Part shown: positions 25,222 through 33,965 of the stretch, piece after piece
Layout: each line of letters starts with the position of its first letter
Numbering within the stretch: position 1 is the stretch's first letter
NCBI RefSeq assembly: GCF_001613405.1
Contig: NZ_BDCH01000020.1
Span: 124,001 to 188,000 of the forward strand
Origin: Nocardia crassostreae
GTDB lineage: Bacteria > Actinomycetota > Actinomycetes > Mycobacteriales > Mycobacteriaceae
DNA: 64,000 nt
Direction: 5' to 3'
Notes under the pieces: generated by a model
Told to the model about the DNA's origin: nothing
Databases searched by the model: none
Seen by the model: the letters and a program-made list of their open reading frames with translations, nothing else
Program-made: the position numbers and the translations under genes

Positions 25222-27150
25222 ATGACTGTTGGCTTTGGCATGAGCATCGGCACAGTGAACTCCGTATGGGCGACCACGGCCGGTGAACGAAACCGGCCCG
25301 CCGTGCGTGTTCGGCGCACGGCCGTCACCTTCGACAGTGCCGGTGGGCCGCGAATTGGTGGAATTCCCCGATTCGCCCCGGTTGTCACGGATTTCGCCGA
25401 TCTCACGACCGAGCCGGATCCGGTGGTCATCGGCGGGCGGATCTGGTCGCCCGCCGATCTGGTGGCCACCGTTGTCAACGGTCTCATCGAGGCGCATGCG
25501 CCCGAAGTCCCGGCCGTCACCACCTATCCCGCGTGCTATCCCGACAAATACGTCACCCGGCTGCGGCGGGCCCTGGATTGGTCCGGTGCGGCCGATGTGC
25601 TGCTCATGCCCGAACCCGTGGCCGCGGTGGAATGGCTCGATGCCGAATACGGCGTCTCCGGAGCGGGTTTGACGCTGGTCTACGACCTCGGCGGCAACAG
25701 TTTCGATATCGCGGTGGTGCGCACCGAGGAGGATCCCGAGGAGCGCGGCATTCTCGGCCGCGCCGAACGCTCCCACGAATACGGCGGCCGCCCGCTGGGC
25801 ACCCTGCTGGCCCGCTATGCGCGCAGCATCGCGCCCGGTGCCTCGCAGCCGGTCTCGGCCGTGGTGCCCGCCTCCGATACGAATCGCCTGCGCAGCTGGC
25901 ATATTCGCAACTCGCTACGGCTGGTGCGCTCCTGCGTGCACCGGGCCGGGCTGCATCTCGACGATATCGACCGCGTGCTGCTCATCGGCGGCGCGGCGCG
26001 GCCGGCCGAGGTCGGACGCGTGCTCGCCGACCTCGGCCGACCCATCGTCATGGCGCCGGATCCCGCGCACACCGTGGCCATCGGCGCGGCCATTGCCGCC
26101 GCCCGCAGCGTCGACACCGGCTCCGCCATCGGACGCTACGCACCGCGCGCGGCCGTATTCTCCGGTGCGGCAGTGGCTTCCGCGCTCGCCATGTCGGCGG
26201 CCACCGTGCTCGGCGGCCCCACCGGCGGGCTGCCGGGGCTACAGGCCGCACCGGGACCGGTGGGCGCGACCGGCGGCGGTATCGGCCAGGGCGATGTGCT
26301 CGTCTTCGACGAGGTCGCGAGCGCCTACGGCGGAGGCGGCGGCGCGCACGCCGTCACCGCGGCGGCGCTGCGCGGCCCGACCACCACCGTCACCCAGAAC
26401 TGGGTCGGCGGGCGGCCGGTGGAGGCGACCAAGAACCGCGGCTTCACCAGCAACGGGCCCGGGGACCGCTGCGATCCGCAGGCATTTCGCAATGGGACCT
26501 ACGCCAATCCGGCGACATTCACCAACCCGCTGCCGTTCTGGAACTACTCCGAGCTCAGCGTCGCCGTCGGCGCCATCCCGAATCAGCTGCCCGCGGTCAG
26601 CCTCCCCAAGGCGCCGGAGGTGACGCAGCCGGGCGCGGCCCTCCCACAACCCGCTCCGGCCGACCTGCCCGGCACGACCCCCGCCGCTGAAACCGTCCCG
26701 AGCGCACCGGCTCCCGAGACTGCCCCGCTGCCCGAAACTGCTCCGGCTCCGGAAACCGCGCCCGCCCCTGGCGCCGTGCCCGCTCCCGAGACCGCACCGG
26801 CCCCGGACAGCGCCCCCGCACCGGCGCCCGATACGACGACGGACGGCGGCGTGACGACCGGCGATCCCGCCACCGGCGGAACGACAACCGGCGGAACACC
26901 TTCCGACGGCGGGACTACAGGAGGCGACACCACCTCCGGAGGAACGACCACCGGGGATACGAGCGGCGGCACCGGAGGCGACACGACCGCGGGCGGTAGC
27001 ACCGGTGGAACGACGGGTGGCACCGACAGCGGCGGAGGCACTTCAGGCGGTGACCTCGGTGGTGACACCTCCGTCGGTGGTGACACTGGCGGAACCGGCG
27101 GTGGCACTTCCGGTGCTGGCGATACCGGCGGTGGCGGTACCGGTGGTTGA
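25222..27150 (+). CDS. Hsp70/actin-fold ATPase with membrane segment and Pro- then Gly-rich tail
   Basis: A 642-residue paralogue of the protein at 20916. Residues 1-310 are the ATPase domain (FGMSIGTVNSVW, LVYDLGGNSFDIAVVRT, VLLIGGAARPAEVGRVL). A hydrophobic stretch at about 315-335 (AAVFSGAAVASALAMSAATV) may span the membrane. A short cysteine-containing domain follows, then a Pro/Ala/Glu-rich linker with repeated APETAP, and a Gly/Thr-rich tail. The annotated stop TGA (27148-27150) lies inside the glycine repeat. The same frame continues for 122 more codons with the same composition to TGA at 27517-27519. Either the tail has been shortened by a GGA-to-TGA change, or the codon is read through. 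Confidence 0.82.
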   Translation: MTVGFGMSIGTVNSVWATTAGERNRPAVRVRRTAVTFDSAGGPRIGGIPRFAPVVTDFADLTTEPDPVVIGGRIWSPADLVATVVNGLIEAHAPEVPAVTTYPACYPDKYVTRLRRALDWSGAADVLLMPEPVAAVEWLDAEYGVSGAGLTLVYDLGGNSFDIAVVRTEEDPEERGILGRAERSHEYGGRPLGTLLARYARSIAPGASQPVSAVVPASDTNRLRSWHIRNSLRLVRSCVHRAGLHLDDIDRVLLIGGAARPAEVGRVLADLGRPIVMAPDPAHTVAIGAAIAAARSVDTGSAIGRYAPRAAVFSGAAVASALAMSAATVLGGPTGGLPGLQAAPGPVGATGGGIGQGDVLVFDEVASAYGGGGGAHAVTAAALRGPTTTVTQNWVGGRPVEATKNRGFTSNGPGDRCDPQAFRNGTYANPATFTNPLPFWNYSELSVAVGAIPNQLPAVSLPKAPEVTQPGAALPQPAPADLPGTTPAAETVPSAPAPETAPLPETAPAPETAPAPGAVPAPETAPAPDSAPAPAPDTTTDGGVTTGDPATGGTTTGGTPSDGGTTGGDTTSGGTTTGDTSGGTGGDTTAGGSTGGTTGGTDSGGGTSGGDLGGDTSVGGDTGGTGGGTSGAGDTGGGGTGG

Positions 27151-27519
27151 GGCACTGGCGGGGGTGGAACCGGTGGCGGGGGTGGAGCCAGCGGCGGTGG
27201 TTCCGGCGGTGGAGGCGGCCAAGGTGGTGGCGGCACGTCCGGTGGTGGCGCCGGTGGTGGAACCGGCGGCGGCGGAGCCAATTCCGGCGGTAGCGGAAAC
27301 GGCGGCGGCGGAACTGGCGGCGGAATCGGCGGCGGAGCTGGTGCCGGTGGTGGAACTGGCGGCGGCGGAGCTGGTGCGGGTGGCGGAATCGGCGGCGGTG
27401 GAGCTGGCGGTGGCGGTGGTGTCGGTGGCGGTGGTGTCGGTGGCGGTGGAGCTGGCGGCGGCACCGGTGGCGGTGGAGCTGGCGGTGGCGGCGGGGGAGG
27501 CGGGGGCGGCAACCGCTGA
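26870..27519 (+). repeat. GGC/GGT/GGA-rich coding minisatellite
   Basis: An irregular repeat of glycine codons interrupted by Thr, Ala, Ser, Ile or Val codons, running through the end of the second Hsp70-like gene and 369 bases beyond its stop. The opposite strand gives a long proline-rich open frame that is only its mirror. Such tracts expand and contract by slippage, so copy number may differ between strains. Confidence 0.8.
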
Positions 27520-27668
27520 GCCCGCACTAGACGGCGACGCGGATGGTGGTGGAGCCGTGGTCCACTCCGCTCCATTCCGACGTCGCTTGCGACCGGCCCA
27601 CCTTCGCGCCTCCAGTGCCCGGCGCGATGGTGGGCTCGGTCGTCGCTCTCACGACTGCCGGATCGCAC

Positions 27669-28430
27669 TCAGCGAGCGGTGAATCCGCCGTCCACGGCGA
27701 GCGCGGCGCCGGTAATGAAGCTGGCCTCGTCGCTGAGCAGGAAGGCGGCGAAGTTGGCGATCTCCTCGGGCTGCGAGATGCGGTTCATCGGATGCAGGGC
27801 CGCGGTGGCGGCCACGCCTTCGGGAGTAGTGCCCATCGAATTGCGGAAGGCTGGGGTGTCCACCGCCGCGGAGACGATGGCGTTCACGCGGATCCCCTGC
27901 TCCGCCGTCGCCAGCGCCACAGCGCGGGTGAGCCCGACAATGCCGTGCTTGGCGGCCACATACGGTGCGACCGAACCCATGCCGACCACGCCCAGATTCG
28001 AGGCGTTGTTCAGAATGGCCCCGCCGCCGGAGCCGAGCAGGGCCGGAACCTGGTGCCGCAGCCCGAAGTAGATGGCCGTCAGATTCAACTCGAGATCGGC
28101 CCGCCAAGCCTCCTCGGTGATGTCCTGGATCGGCCCGAAGGCATTGATGGCCCCCGCATTGTTGAAAGCCCCGTCCAGGCGGCCGAATTCGCTGAGCGCC
28201 GCATCGGTCAGCCGGGCGACGTCCGCCTCGACCGTGACATCGGTGGGCACGAACAGCGCCCGCCCACCGGTCGCCCGAATCTCCTCGGCGGCCTTGTCTC
28301 CGGCCTCCTTGCCGCGCGCACCCAGCACGACGGCGGCGCCCTCGGCGGCCACCCGCCGCGCCACCGCCAGCCCGATCCCCGAGGTGGCGCCGGTGATCAG
28401 AACAACCTTCGACTCGAACCGAGATCCCAT
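27669..28430 (-). CDS. SDR family oxidoreductase
   Basis: A 253-residue classical SDR. The cofactor motif is TGATSGIGLAVA, the NNAG motif is in FNNAGAINAF, the catalytic Ser is in ILNNASNLGVVG, and Y-x-x-x-K is seen in VAPYVAAKHGIVG. The C-terminus (DEASFITGAALAVDGGFTAR) is the usual SDR end. GGGGA precedes the ATG at 28430. Two TGAC-RC-GTCA boxes lie upstream and may control it. Its substrate is unknown. It follows a HAD-phosphatase gene on the same strand with 124 bases between. Confidence 0.9.
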   Translation of the reverse strand: MGSRFESKVVLITGATSGIGLAVARRVAAEGAAVVLGARGKEAGDKAAEEIRATGGRALFVPTDVTVEADVARLTDAALSEFGRLDGAFNNAGAINAFGPIQDITEEAWRADLELNLTAIYFGLRHQVPALLGSGGGAILNNASNLGVVGMGSVAPYVAAKHGIVGLTRAVALATAEQGIRVNAIVSAAVDTPAFRNSMGTTPEGVAATAALHPMNRISQPEEIANFAAFLLSDEASFITGAALAVDGGFTAR

Positions 28431-28465
28431 GACTACGTTCCCCTTTGATGAAGAGCTGATGTACT

Positions 28466-28537
28466 TGACACGTCATATACAACTCCGGTCGAGAGGGCCG
28501 CGCTGGCGGAAATTCGCCGTCGCGTTGTGACGCGTCA
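28466..28537. promoter_or_regulatory. Pair of TGACRCGTCA operator-like boxes
   Basis: TGACACGTCA at 28466-28475 and the perfect palindrome TGACGCGTCA at 28528-28537 lie 62 bp apart, close to six helical turns, upstream of the minus-strand SDR gene. The repeated box and helical phasing suggest a dimeric regulator (TetR-like) site pair. No regulator gene is adjacent. Confidence 0.5.
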
Positions 28538-28554
28538 TGAAATCCGGGATCGGG

Positions 28555-29202
28555 TCAGGCGGGCGCGAGCAGATCCGGCAGGGCGTGCAGGTCGTCCACC
28601 ACGTTGGCGTACAGCGCTCCCGGCAACTCCGAACTCAGATAACCCCACGGCCCCCGTCGAATCAGCACCGGCAGCATCCCGGCCTCGCGCGCGGGCAGCA
28701 CATCATTGTCGATCCGATCGCCCACATAGGCGATCTCCACCCAGGCCACCCCCGCCACCTCCGCGACCTTGGTGAAGAACTTGGGATCCGGTTTCTCCAG
28801 CCCCCACTCCGCGGACGTGTAGATCGCGTCCACCGGCAATTCCATCCGTTCCAGCGCCGACTTCGCCTGCGGCGGTTGATTTCCCGCAATGATCACCGCA
28901 ATGCCCCGCCGCCGCACCTCCGCCAGCGCCGGTCGCACATCCGGATACAGGTCGTCCTCGTCGAAGTTGTTGCGCAGGCTCTCGGGTTCCGCGGCGGCCC
29001 ACGCGGCCTCCTCCGCCCACACGTCCATCCCCGGCCGCACCAAGTCGAACGCCTCCAGCAGCGGCCGCCCCGTCGCCGCCATCCCGCCGATCACCCCCAG
29101 CAGGGCGAACCGCGGCACCCCCAGCCGATCCGCCCACCGGCTCCAGATCCGAGTCTCGTCGATCAACGTCTCGCCCACATCGAACACCACGGCCTTGATC
29201 AT
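28555..29202 (-). CDS. HAD family hydrolase
   Basis: A 215-residue haloacid-dehalogenase-superfamily protein. Motif I is VVFDVGETLID at the start, where the second Asp of the usual D-x-D is replaced by Gly (D-V-G-E-T), as in some HAD subfamilies. Motif II Ser/Thr is probably in IIAGNQPPQ, motif III Lys in GLEKPDPKFF and motif IV in YVGDRIDNDVLPA. The cap domain lies between residues 20 and 95. It may be a phosphatase, but the altered motif I makes catalysis uncertain. ATG 29202 is chosen because motif I must be near the N-terminus. Confidence 0.85.
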   Translation of the reverse strand: MIKAVVFDVGETLIDETRIWSRWADRLGVPRFALLGVIGGMAATGRPLLEAFDLVRPGMDVWAEEAAWAAAEPESLRNNFDEDDLYPDVRPALAEVRRRGIAVIIAGNQPPQAKSALERMELPVDAIYTSAEWGLEKPDPKFFTKVAEVAGVAWVEIAYVGDRIDNDVLPAREAGMLPVLIRRGPWGYLSSELPGALYANVVDDLHALPDLLAPA

Positions 29203-29320
29203 CCGACCAGCGTATCGGCTGAACCCGCGCCCGCCGCGGCAGCCGCACCGCCCGGAACGGGAGTCGTTCGATGCCCGCAATCCGGACAGTCGGAGAAGTC
29301 AAGCGTGGCATAGTGATTCG

Positions 29321-30214
29321 ATGTTCGGCTTCCGCACGATCGCCGTCGCCGCCATAGCGCTATCCGCGCTCGCGCTGACCGCGTGTGACAGTTCCTCCCC
29401 GTCCACCGACGCCACCGCGTCCACCACCGCCGCCACCCAGCCGGAGACCCCGGGCCCCGGCGATCACACCGTCCGCTTCGAATTCGGCGGCAAGACCCGC
29501 TCCTATGTCGTGCACGCACCGCCGGGCTACACCGCCGCCACCGCGCTGCCCCTCGTGATAGCCCTGCACCCCCGCCCCGGCGACGCCGCCGAAATCACCG
29601 AGCTGTCCGCCCTGAACGCCAAGGCGGACACCGAGAATTTCCTGGTCGCCTATCCCGAAGGCGCCTCCGGCGCGTTCAACGCCCTGATCTGCTGCGGCAG
29701 CGAAGACGACGTCGGCTTCATCAAAGCCGTCATCACCCGCCTGACCACCACCTGGAAAGCCGACCCCACCCGCGTCTACGCCACCGGCATCTCCAACGGC
29801 GGCGACATGTCCTTCCGCCTCGCCGTCGAACTCCCCGGCACCTTCGCCGCCATAGCCCCGGTCAGCGGCGGCTTCATCGGCACCCCCACCGACGCCCCCA
29901 CCTACAAACCCACCACCCCCGTCCCCGTCCTCACCTTCCTAGGCGGCCGCGACCGCTACGCCGACCGCTTCGAAGCAGGCATCACCCGCTGGCAAGAACG
30001 CCTCGGCTGCACCCCCGCCCCCGCCCTAACCAATTTCCCTCGCAGTATCACCCTCACCACCGCAACCTGCGCCGACGGCAGCGAAGTCCAGGTCTACCGC
30101 CTCCCCGAAATGTTCCACTCCTGGCCCGGCGCAACCCAAGGCTCCCTCCCCGACGCCACCGCAGGCATCTCCGCCACCGACCTCATCTGGGACTTCTTCA
30201 AATCCCACCCGTAA
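29321..30214 (+). CDS. Lipoprotein alpha/beta esterase (PHB-depolymerase-like)
   Basis: A 297-residue exported esterase. The signal peptide with lipobox is MFGFRTIAVAAIALSALAL then TAC. A Ser/Thr-rich linker to about residue 45 and a catalytic domain like the extracellular polyhydroxybutyrate-depolymerase/feruloyl-esterase group follow. The nucleophile is in GISNGGDMSF, a late Asp is in LGGRDRYADRF, and the His is in MFHSWPGA. It should hydrolyse an ester outside the membrane. It is divergent from the HAD gene and convergent with the sulfate operon. Confidence 0.85.
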   Translation: MFGFRTIAVAAIALSALALTACDSSSPSTDATASTTAATQPETPGPGDHTVRFEFGGKTRSYVVHAPPGYTAATALPLVIALHPRPGDAAEITELSALNAKADTENFLVAYPEGASGAFNALICCGSEDDVGFIKAVITRLTTTWKADPTRVYATGISNGGDMSFRLAVELPGTFAAIAPVSGGFIGTPTDAPTYKPTTPVPVLTFLGGRDRYADRFEAGITRWQERLGCTPAPALTNFPRSITLTTATCADGSEVQVYRLPEMFHSWPGATQGSLPDATAGISATDLIWDFFKSHP

Positions 30215-30237
30215 CGTGGCGGGACGGACCGGCGGGG

Positions 30238-31035
30238 TCAGGCCGACAGGGCGAGGGCCGAGGTGATCGCGGCGTCGTAGCGGTTCGACACGATGTCGGT
30301 GAGTGCCCGGTGCGGGCCGAGGACGTTGGCGTGCAGCACGTTCGGCGCGGCGGCCACGAGGCGGTCGGTGAGGAGGCCGGGGGCCAGGAACCATGGGGCC
30401 ACGAGGATGTCGTCCGCGCCGCGGGCGCGGAGCCGGGCGACTGCGTCCACGACGGTGGGCTCGGTTGTGGCGAAGCAGATTTCGGTGTGCCAACCGGTGA
30501 GCGCCGCGAGCCGCCGGGCCACATCGGCGGTGCGGGCGTTGGCTGCCGCCGAGGAGGAGCCGACTGCCGCCACGGCAATGCCCAATCGCGTTGCGGGGTG
30601 GGTCGGCGCGAGTCTTTCCAGCACTCGGTCGCGCAGCGCGGCGATGAGTCGCGGGTCGGGGCCGAGGACATCGGCCTGAGTCAGTTGCAGCCGAGGGTTG
30701 CGGGCTTGCGCCGTCGCGAGGAGACCGGGGAGGTCGACGCGGGCGTGGAAGGCGCTGCCGAGCAGGAGGGGCACGACAATCGCGTGCGTGTGGCCCGCGG
30801 CGGCGACGGCGTCCACGACCTGTTCGACCGAGGGGGTGCTCAGATCCAGGAAGGCCAGGCGCACATCGAGATCGGGGCGGGCGGCGGCGAGCTGCTCGAC
30901 CACGGCGTGCATGGTGGCGGCCGAACGCGGGTCGCGGCTGCCGTGTGCCACCGCGATCAAGGCCGGTGCGCAGCCGCGGCCGTATGACCCGCCCGGCGGG
31001 ACGGCCGAGAATGCGCCGTGGCCGGACGGGGTCAT
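30238..31035 (-). CDS. Sirohydrochlorin ferrochelatase
   Basis: A 265-residue CbiX/SirB-type chelatase that inserts iron into sirohydrochlorin to give siroheme. The family start is seen in LIAVAHGSRDPRSAATMHAV, where His is a metal ligand. Its second repeat begins near AVAAVGSSSAAANARTAD, and a second conserved His is in VVPLLLGSAFHARVD. It is the last gene of the sulfate operon, one base after the cysN stop. It supplies the cofactor for the sulfite reductase encoded first in the operon, as che1 does beside nirA-cysH in M. tuberculosis. ATG 31035 is used. Confidence 0.9.
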   Translation of the reverse strand: MTPSGHGAFSAVPPGGSYGRGCAPALIAVAHGSRDPRSAATMHAVVEQLAAARPDLDVRLAFLDLSTPSVEQVVDAVAAAGHTHAIVVPLLLGSAFHARVDLPGLLATAQARNPRLQLTQADVLGPDPRLIAALRDRVLERLAPTHPATRLGIAVAAVGSSSAAANARTADVARRLAALTGWHTEICFATTEPTVVDAVARLRARGADDILVAPWFLAPGLLTDRLVAAAPNVLHANVLGPHRALTDIVSNRYDAAITSALALSA

Positions 31036-31036
31036 A

Positions 31037-32335
31037 TCAGGCTCCGATCTCGGGGCCGACTTCGACTGCCGTGAGGGCGTCGCCGACCAGACCCGCGGCC
31101 AGGGTGTTGCCGCCGGACGGGTCGATGAGCAGGAAGCTGCCGGTGTGGCGGTTGACGCTGTAGTCGTCGGCCACGACGGGGTCGGCGACACGCACCGAGA
31201 TGCGGCCGATGTCGTTGAGGGACAGGGACTCCGGGGACGGGTCCGCCGCCAGGTGCTGTTCGTCGAAGCGCTCGATGAGTACACCGACAATGGCCTGGGT
31301 GGTGCGGGTGCCGTGCTTGAGGAGCAGGCGGGCGCCGGGGCGCAGCGGCTTGTCGCCGAGCCAGCACACGGTGGCGTCGAAGGAGTCGATGGGCTCGGGG
31401 GCGTCCTCGGCGGCGACGATGACATCGCCGCGGGAGGCGTCGACCTCATCGGCCAGAATCAGCGTGACGCTGCGGCCGGGCTGGGCCGAGGCGAGTTCGC
31501 CGTCGGGGGTGTCGATGCGCTCGATGGTGGTGCGGGTGCCCGACGGCAGCACCACGACCTCGTCGCCCTTGGTGACGGTGCCCGCGGAAACCTGACCGGC
31601 ATAGCCGCGGTAGTCCGGGTAATCCGCCGTGCGCGGGCGGATCACGTACTGCACCGGGAAGCGCAGCCCGACCTTGTGGCGGGTGCTGTCGGCATCGACC
31701 GGAACGGATTCCAGGTGCTCGATGAGCGAGGGGCCGTCGTAGTACGGGGTGTTCTCCGAGCGGGAGGCCACATTGTCACCGTGCAGCGCGGAGACCGGGA
31801 TCTCGACGACATCCTCGGCGGCCCAGCCGAGTTTGGTTGTCAGCTCGGTGAATTCGGCGCGGATCTTGTCGAACACACCGGCCGGATCGTCCACCAGGTC
31901 GATCTTGTTCACGGCCAGCACCAGCTTCGGCACGCCCAGCAGCGCCATGACGGCGGCGTGGCGGCGAGTCTGCTCGATGACGCCCTTGCGGGCATCGACC
32001 AGCAGGATCACCAGCTGCGCGGTGGACGCGCCGGACACCGTGTTCCGGGTGTACTGCACGTGGCCGGGGGTGTCGGCGAGCACGAAAGAGCGCTTGGGCG
32101 TGGCGAAGTAGCGGTACGCCACATCGATGGTGATGCCCTGCTCGCGCTCGGCGCGCAGGCCGTCCACGAGCAGCGACAGGTCCGGCGTGGACAGGCCCTT
32201 GTCGACCGAGGCGCGGGTGACCGCGTCGATCTGGTCGGCCAGCACGGATTTCGTGTCGTACAGCAGGCGTCCGACCAGGGTGGACTTGCCGTCGTCGACG
32301 CTGCCGGCGGTGGCCAGTCTGAGTAGGTCGGACAT
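31037..32335 (-). CDS. cysN: Sulfate adenylyltransferase subunit 1 (GTPase), CysN
   Basis: A 432-residue EF-Tu-like GTPase that, with CysD, makes adenylyl sulfate (APS) from ATP and sulfate. GTPase motifs are GSVDDGKST (G1), DTPGH (G3) and NKIDLVDD (G4). It ends after the two beta-barrel domains without the APS-kinase (CysC) domain that is fused in mycobacterial CysNC. This fits a pathway that reduces APS directly through CysH. The ATG at 32335 shares its A with the stop of cysD. Confidence 0.95.
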   Translation of the reverse strand: MSDLLRLATAGSVDDGKSTLVGRLLYDTKSVLADQIDAVTRASVDKGLSTPDLSLLVDGLRAEREQGITIDVAYRYFATPKRSFVLADTPGHVQYTRNTVSGASTAQLVILLVDARKGVIEQTRRHAAVMALLGVPKLVLAVNKIDLVDDPAGVFDKIRAEFTELTTKLGWAAEDVVEIPVSALHGDNVASRSENTPYYDGPSLIEHLESVPVDADSTRHKVGLRFPVQYVIRPRTADYPDYRGYAGQVSAGTVTKGDEVVVLPSGTRTTIERIDTPDGELASAQPGRSVTLILADEVDASRGDVIVAAEDAPEPIDSFDATVCWLGDKPLRPGARLLLKHGTRTTQAIVGVLIERFDEQHLAADPSPESLSLNDIGRISVRVADPVVADDYSVNRHTGSFLLIDPSGGNTLAAGLVGDALTAVEVGPEIGA

Positions 32336-33243
32336 CAGAAGTAACCCTCTCGCTTGCGATCTTCCATGGCGGCCTCGGAGACGCGATCGTCTCCGCGGGT
32401 GGCGCCGCGTTCGGTGAGCCGGGAGGCCGCCACCTCGGCGAGAATCGCCTCGTTGTCGGCCGCATCGGAAATGATTGCGCCGGTGGTGGATCCGTCGCCG
32501 ACGGTGCGGTAGCGCACCGACTTGATCAGCAGCTCCTCGTCCTCGCGCGGCCCGCCCCAGGAGCCGGGCGTCATCCACATGCCGTCGCGCAGGTACACCG
32601 GACGCTCGTGCGCGTAGTAGATATTGGCCAGCTCGACGTTCTCGCGGGCGATGTAGCGCCAGATATCCAGCTCGGTCCAGTTGGAGATGGGGAACACGCG
32701 CACATGCTCACCCGGAGCGTGCTTGCCGTTGTACAGGTTCCACAGCTCCGGCCGCTGCCGCTTGGGATCCCAGCGCCCGAAGGCGTCGCGCAGCGAGAAG
32801 ATGCGTTCCTTGGCGCGCGAACGCTCCTCGTCGCGGCGGCCGCCGCCGAACACCGCGTCGAAGCGGTTCTCGTTGATGGCGTCCAGCAGCGGCACGGTCT
32901 GCAGCGGATTGCGGATGCCGTCCGGGCGCTCGGTGAGCCGCCCGTCGGCCAGATAGTCCTCGACGGAGGCGACATGCAGCCGCAGCCCGTACTTCTCTAC
33001 CACGTGGTCGCGGAACTGGAGAACCTCGGGCAGGTTGTGCCCGGTGTCCACGTGCAGCAGCGCGAACGGCAGCGGCGCGGGCCAGAAGGCCTTGAGCGCC
33101 AGGTGCAGCAGCACGGTGGAGTCCTTGCCGCCGGAGAACAGGATCACCGGTCGTTCGAACTCGCCCGCGACCTCGCGGAAGATGTGGATGGACTCCGACT
33201 CCAGCGCGGCAAGCGTGTCGAAATCTGTCTCGAGGGAAGTCAT
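32335..33243 (-). CDS. cysD: Sulfate adenylyltransferase subunit 2, CysD
   Basis: A 302-residue PP-loop ATP pyrophosphatase that forms the catalytic subunit of ATP sulfurylase. The PP-loop is FSGGKDSTVLLHL, followed by LLHVDTGHNLPE and FGGGRRDEERSRAKER, both standard for CysD. The C-terminus MEDRKREGYF is typical. Its ATG (33243) overlaps the cysH stop in ATGA, and its stop overlaps the cysN start, so all three are translationally coupled. Confidence 0.95.
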   Translation of the reverse strand: MTSLETDFDTLAALESESIHIFREVAGEFERPVILFSGGKDSTVLLHLALKAFWPAPLPFALLHVDTGHNLPEVLQFRDHVVEKYGLRLHVASVEDYLADGRLTERPDGIRNPLQTVPLLDAINENRFDAVFGGGRRDEERSRAKERIFSLRDAFGRWDPKRQRPELWNLYNGKHAPGEHVRVFPISNWTELDIWRYIARENVELANIYYAHERPVYLRDGMWMTPGSWGGPREDEELLIKSVRYRTVGDGSTTGAIISDAADNEAILAEVAASRLTERGATRGDDRVSEAAMEDRKREGYF

Positions 33244-33950
33244 GAGGCGTGCAACCCGCATTCGGTCTTGGCGAGCCCGGCCCAGCGGCCGGATCGCGGA
33301 TCGGATCCCGGTTCCGGCTTCCGTGTGCACGGAGCGCAACCGATGGACGGATATCCCTCTTCCACAAGGGGATTGACGAGAATGCCATTGGCCTCGATGT
33401 ACTCGGCCATCTCCTCGTCGGACCAGGCGGCGATCGGATTGATCTTCACCAGCCCGAAGCCCTCGTCGAAGGAAATCAGGGGCGCGTTGGCGCGGGTGGG
33501 GGCCTCCACGCGGCGAATGCCGGTGACCCAGGCGTTGTAACCGGCCAGGGACTTCTGCAGCGGCACCACCTTGCGCAGGCGGCAGCACTCCCCGGCGTCG
33601 CGGGCGAACAGATCCTTGCCGAGCAGCTGATCCTGTTCGGCCACAGTGTGTTCCGGCTGTACGTTCACGATGTTCACGCCGTACACCAGCTCCACCGCGT
33701 CGCGCGTGCCGATGGTCTCGGCGAAGTGGTAGCCGGTATCCAGGAACAGCACGTCCACACCCGGACGCACCTGCGCCGCCAGCTGCACCAGCACGGCGTC
33801 CTGCATATTCGACGCGACAATGTAGTTGGACCCGAAGTTCTCCTCGGTCCAGGCCAGCAGCTCCTGCGCGGTGGCGTCCGACCCGAGTTCGGCCGCGCCA
33901 TTCTCCGCGAGGGCGCGCAGCTCGGCTTCGGCGAGTTTGGTTGTGGTCAT
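33240..33950 (-). CDS. cysH: Adenylyl-sulfate (APS) reductase, CysH
   Basis: A 236-residue assimilatory reductase that converts APS to sulfite with thioredoxin electrons. The [4Fe-4S] ligands that distinguish APS from PAPS reductase are present: the CC pair in GECCRLRK and the later CAPC. The catalytic Cys is in KTECGLH at the C-terminus. LFLDTGYHF is the nucleotide-site motif. ATG 33950 is preferred with GGAGG eight bases upstream; a TTG at 33965 is the alternative. It lies 15 bases after the sulfite reductase gene. Confidence 0.95.
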   Translation of the reverse strand: MTTTKLAEAELRALAENGAAELGSDATAQELLAWTEENFGSNYIVASNMQDAVLVQLAAQVRPGVDVLFLDTGYHFAETIGTRDAVELVYGVNIVNVQPEHTVAEQDQLLGKDLFARDAGECCRLRKVVPLQKSLAGYNAWVTGIRRVEAPTRANAPLISFDEGFGLVKINPIAAWSDEEMAEYIEANGILVNPLVEEGYPSIGCAPCTRKPEPGSDPRSGRWAGLAKTECGLHAS

Positions 33951-33965
33951 TGCTGTTTCCTCCAA

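Noticed and set aside
26583..27668. Long proline-rich open frame on the minus strand
   Set aside because: It is the reverse complement of the glycine-codon repeat of the Hsp70-like gene; a GGC/GGT tract always gives such a mirror frame.
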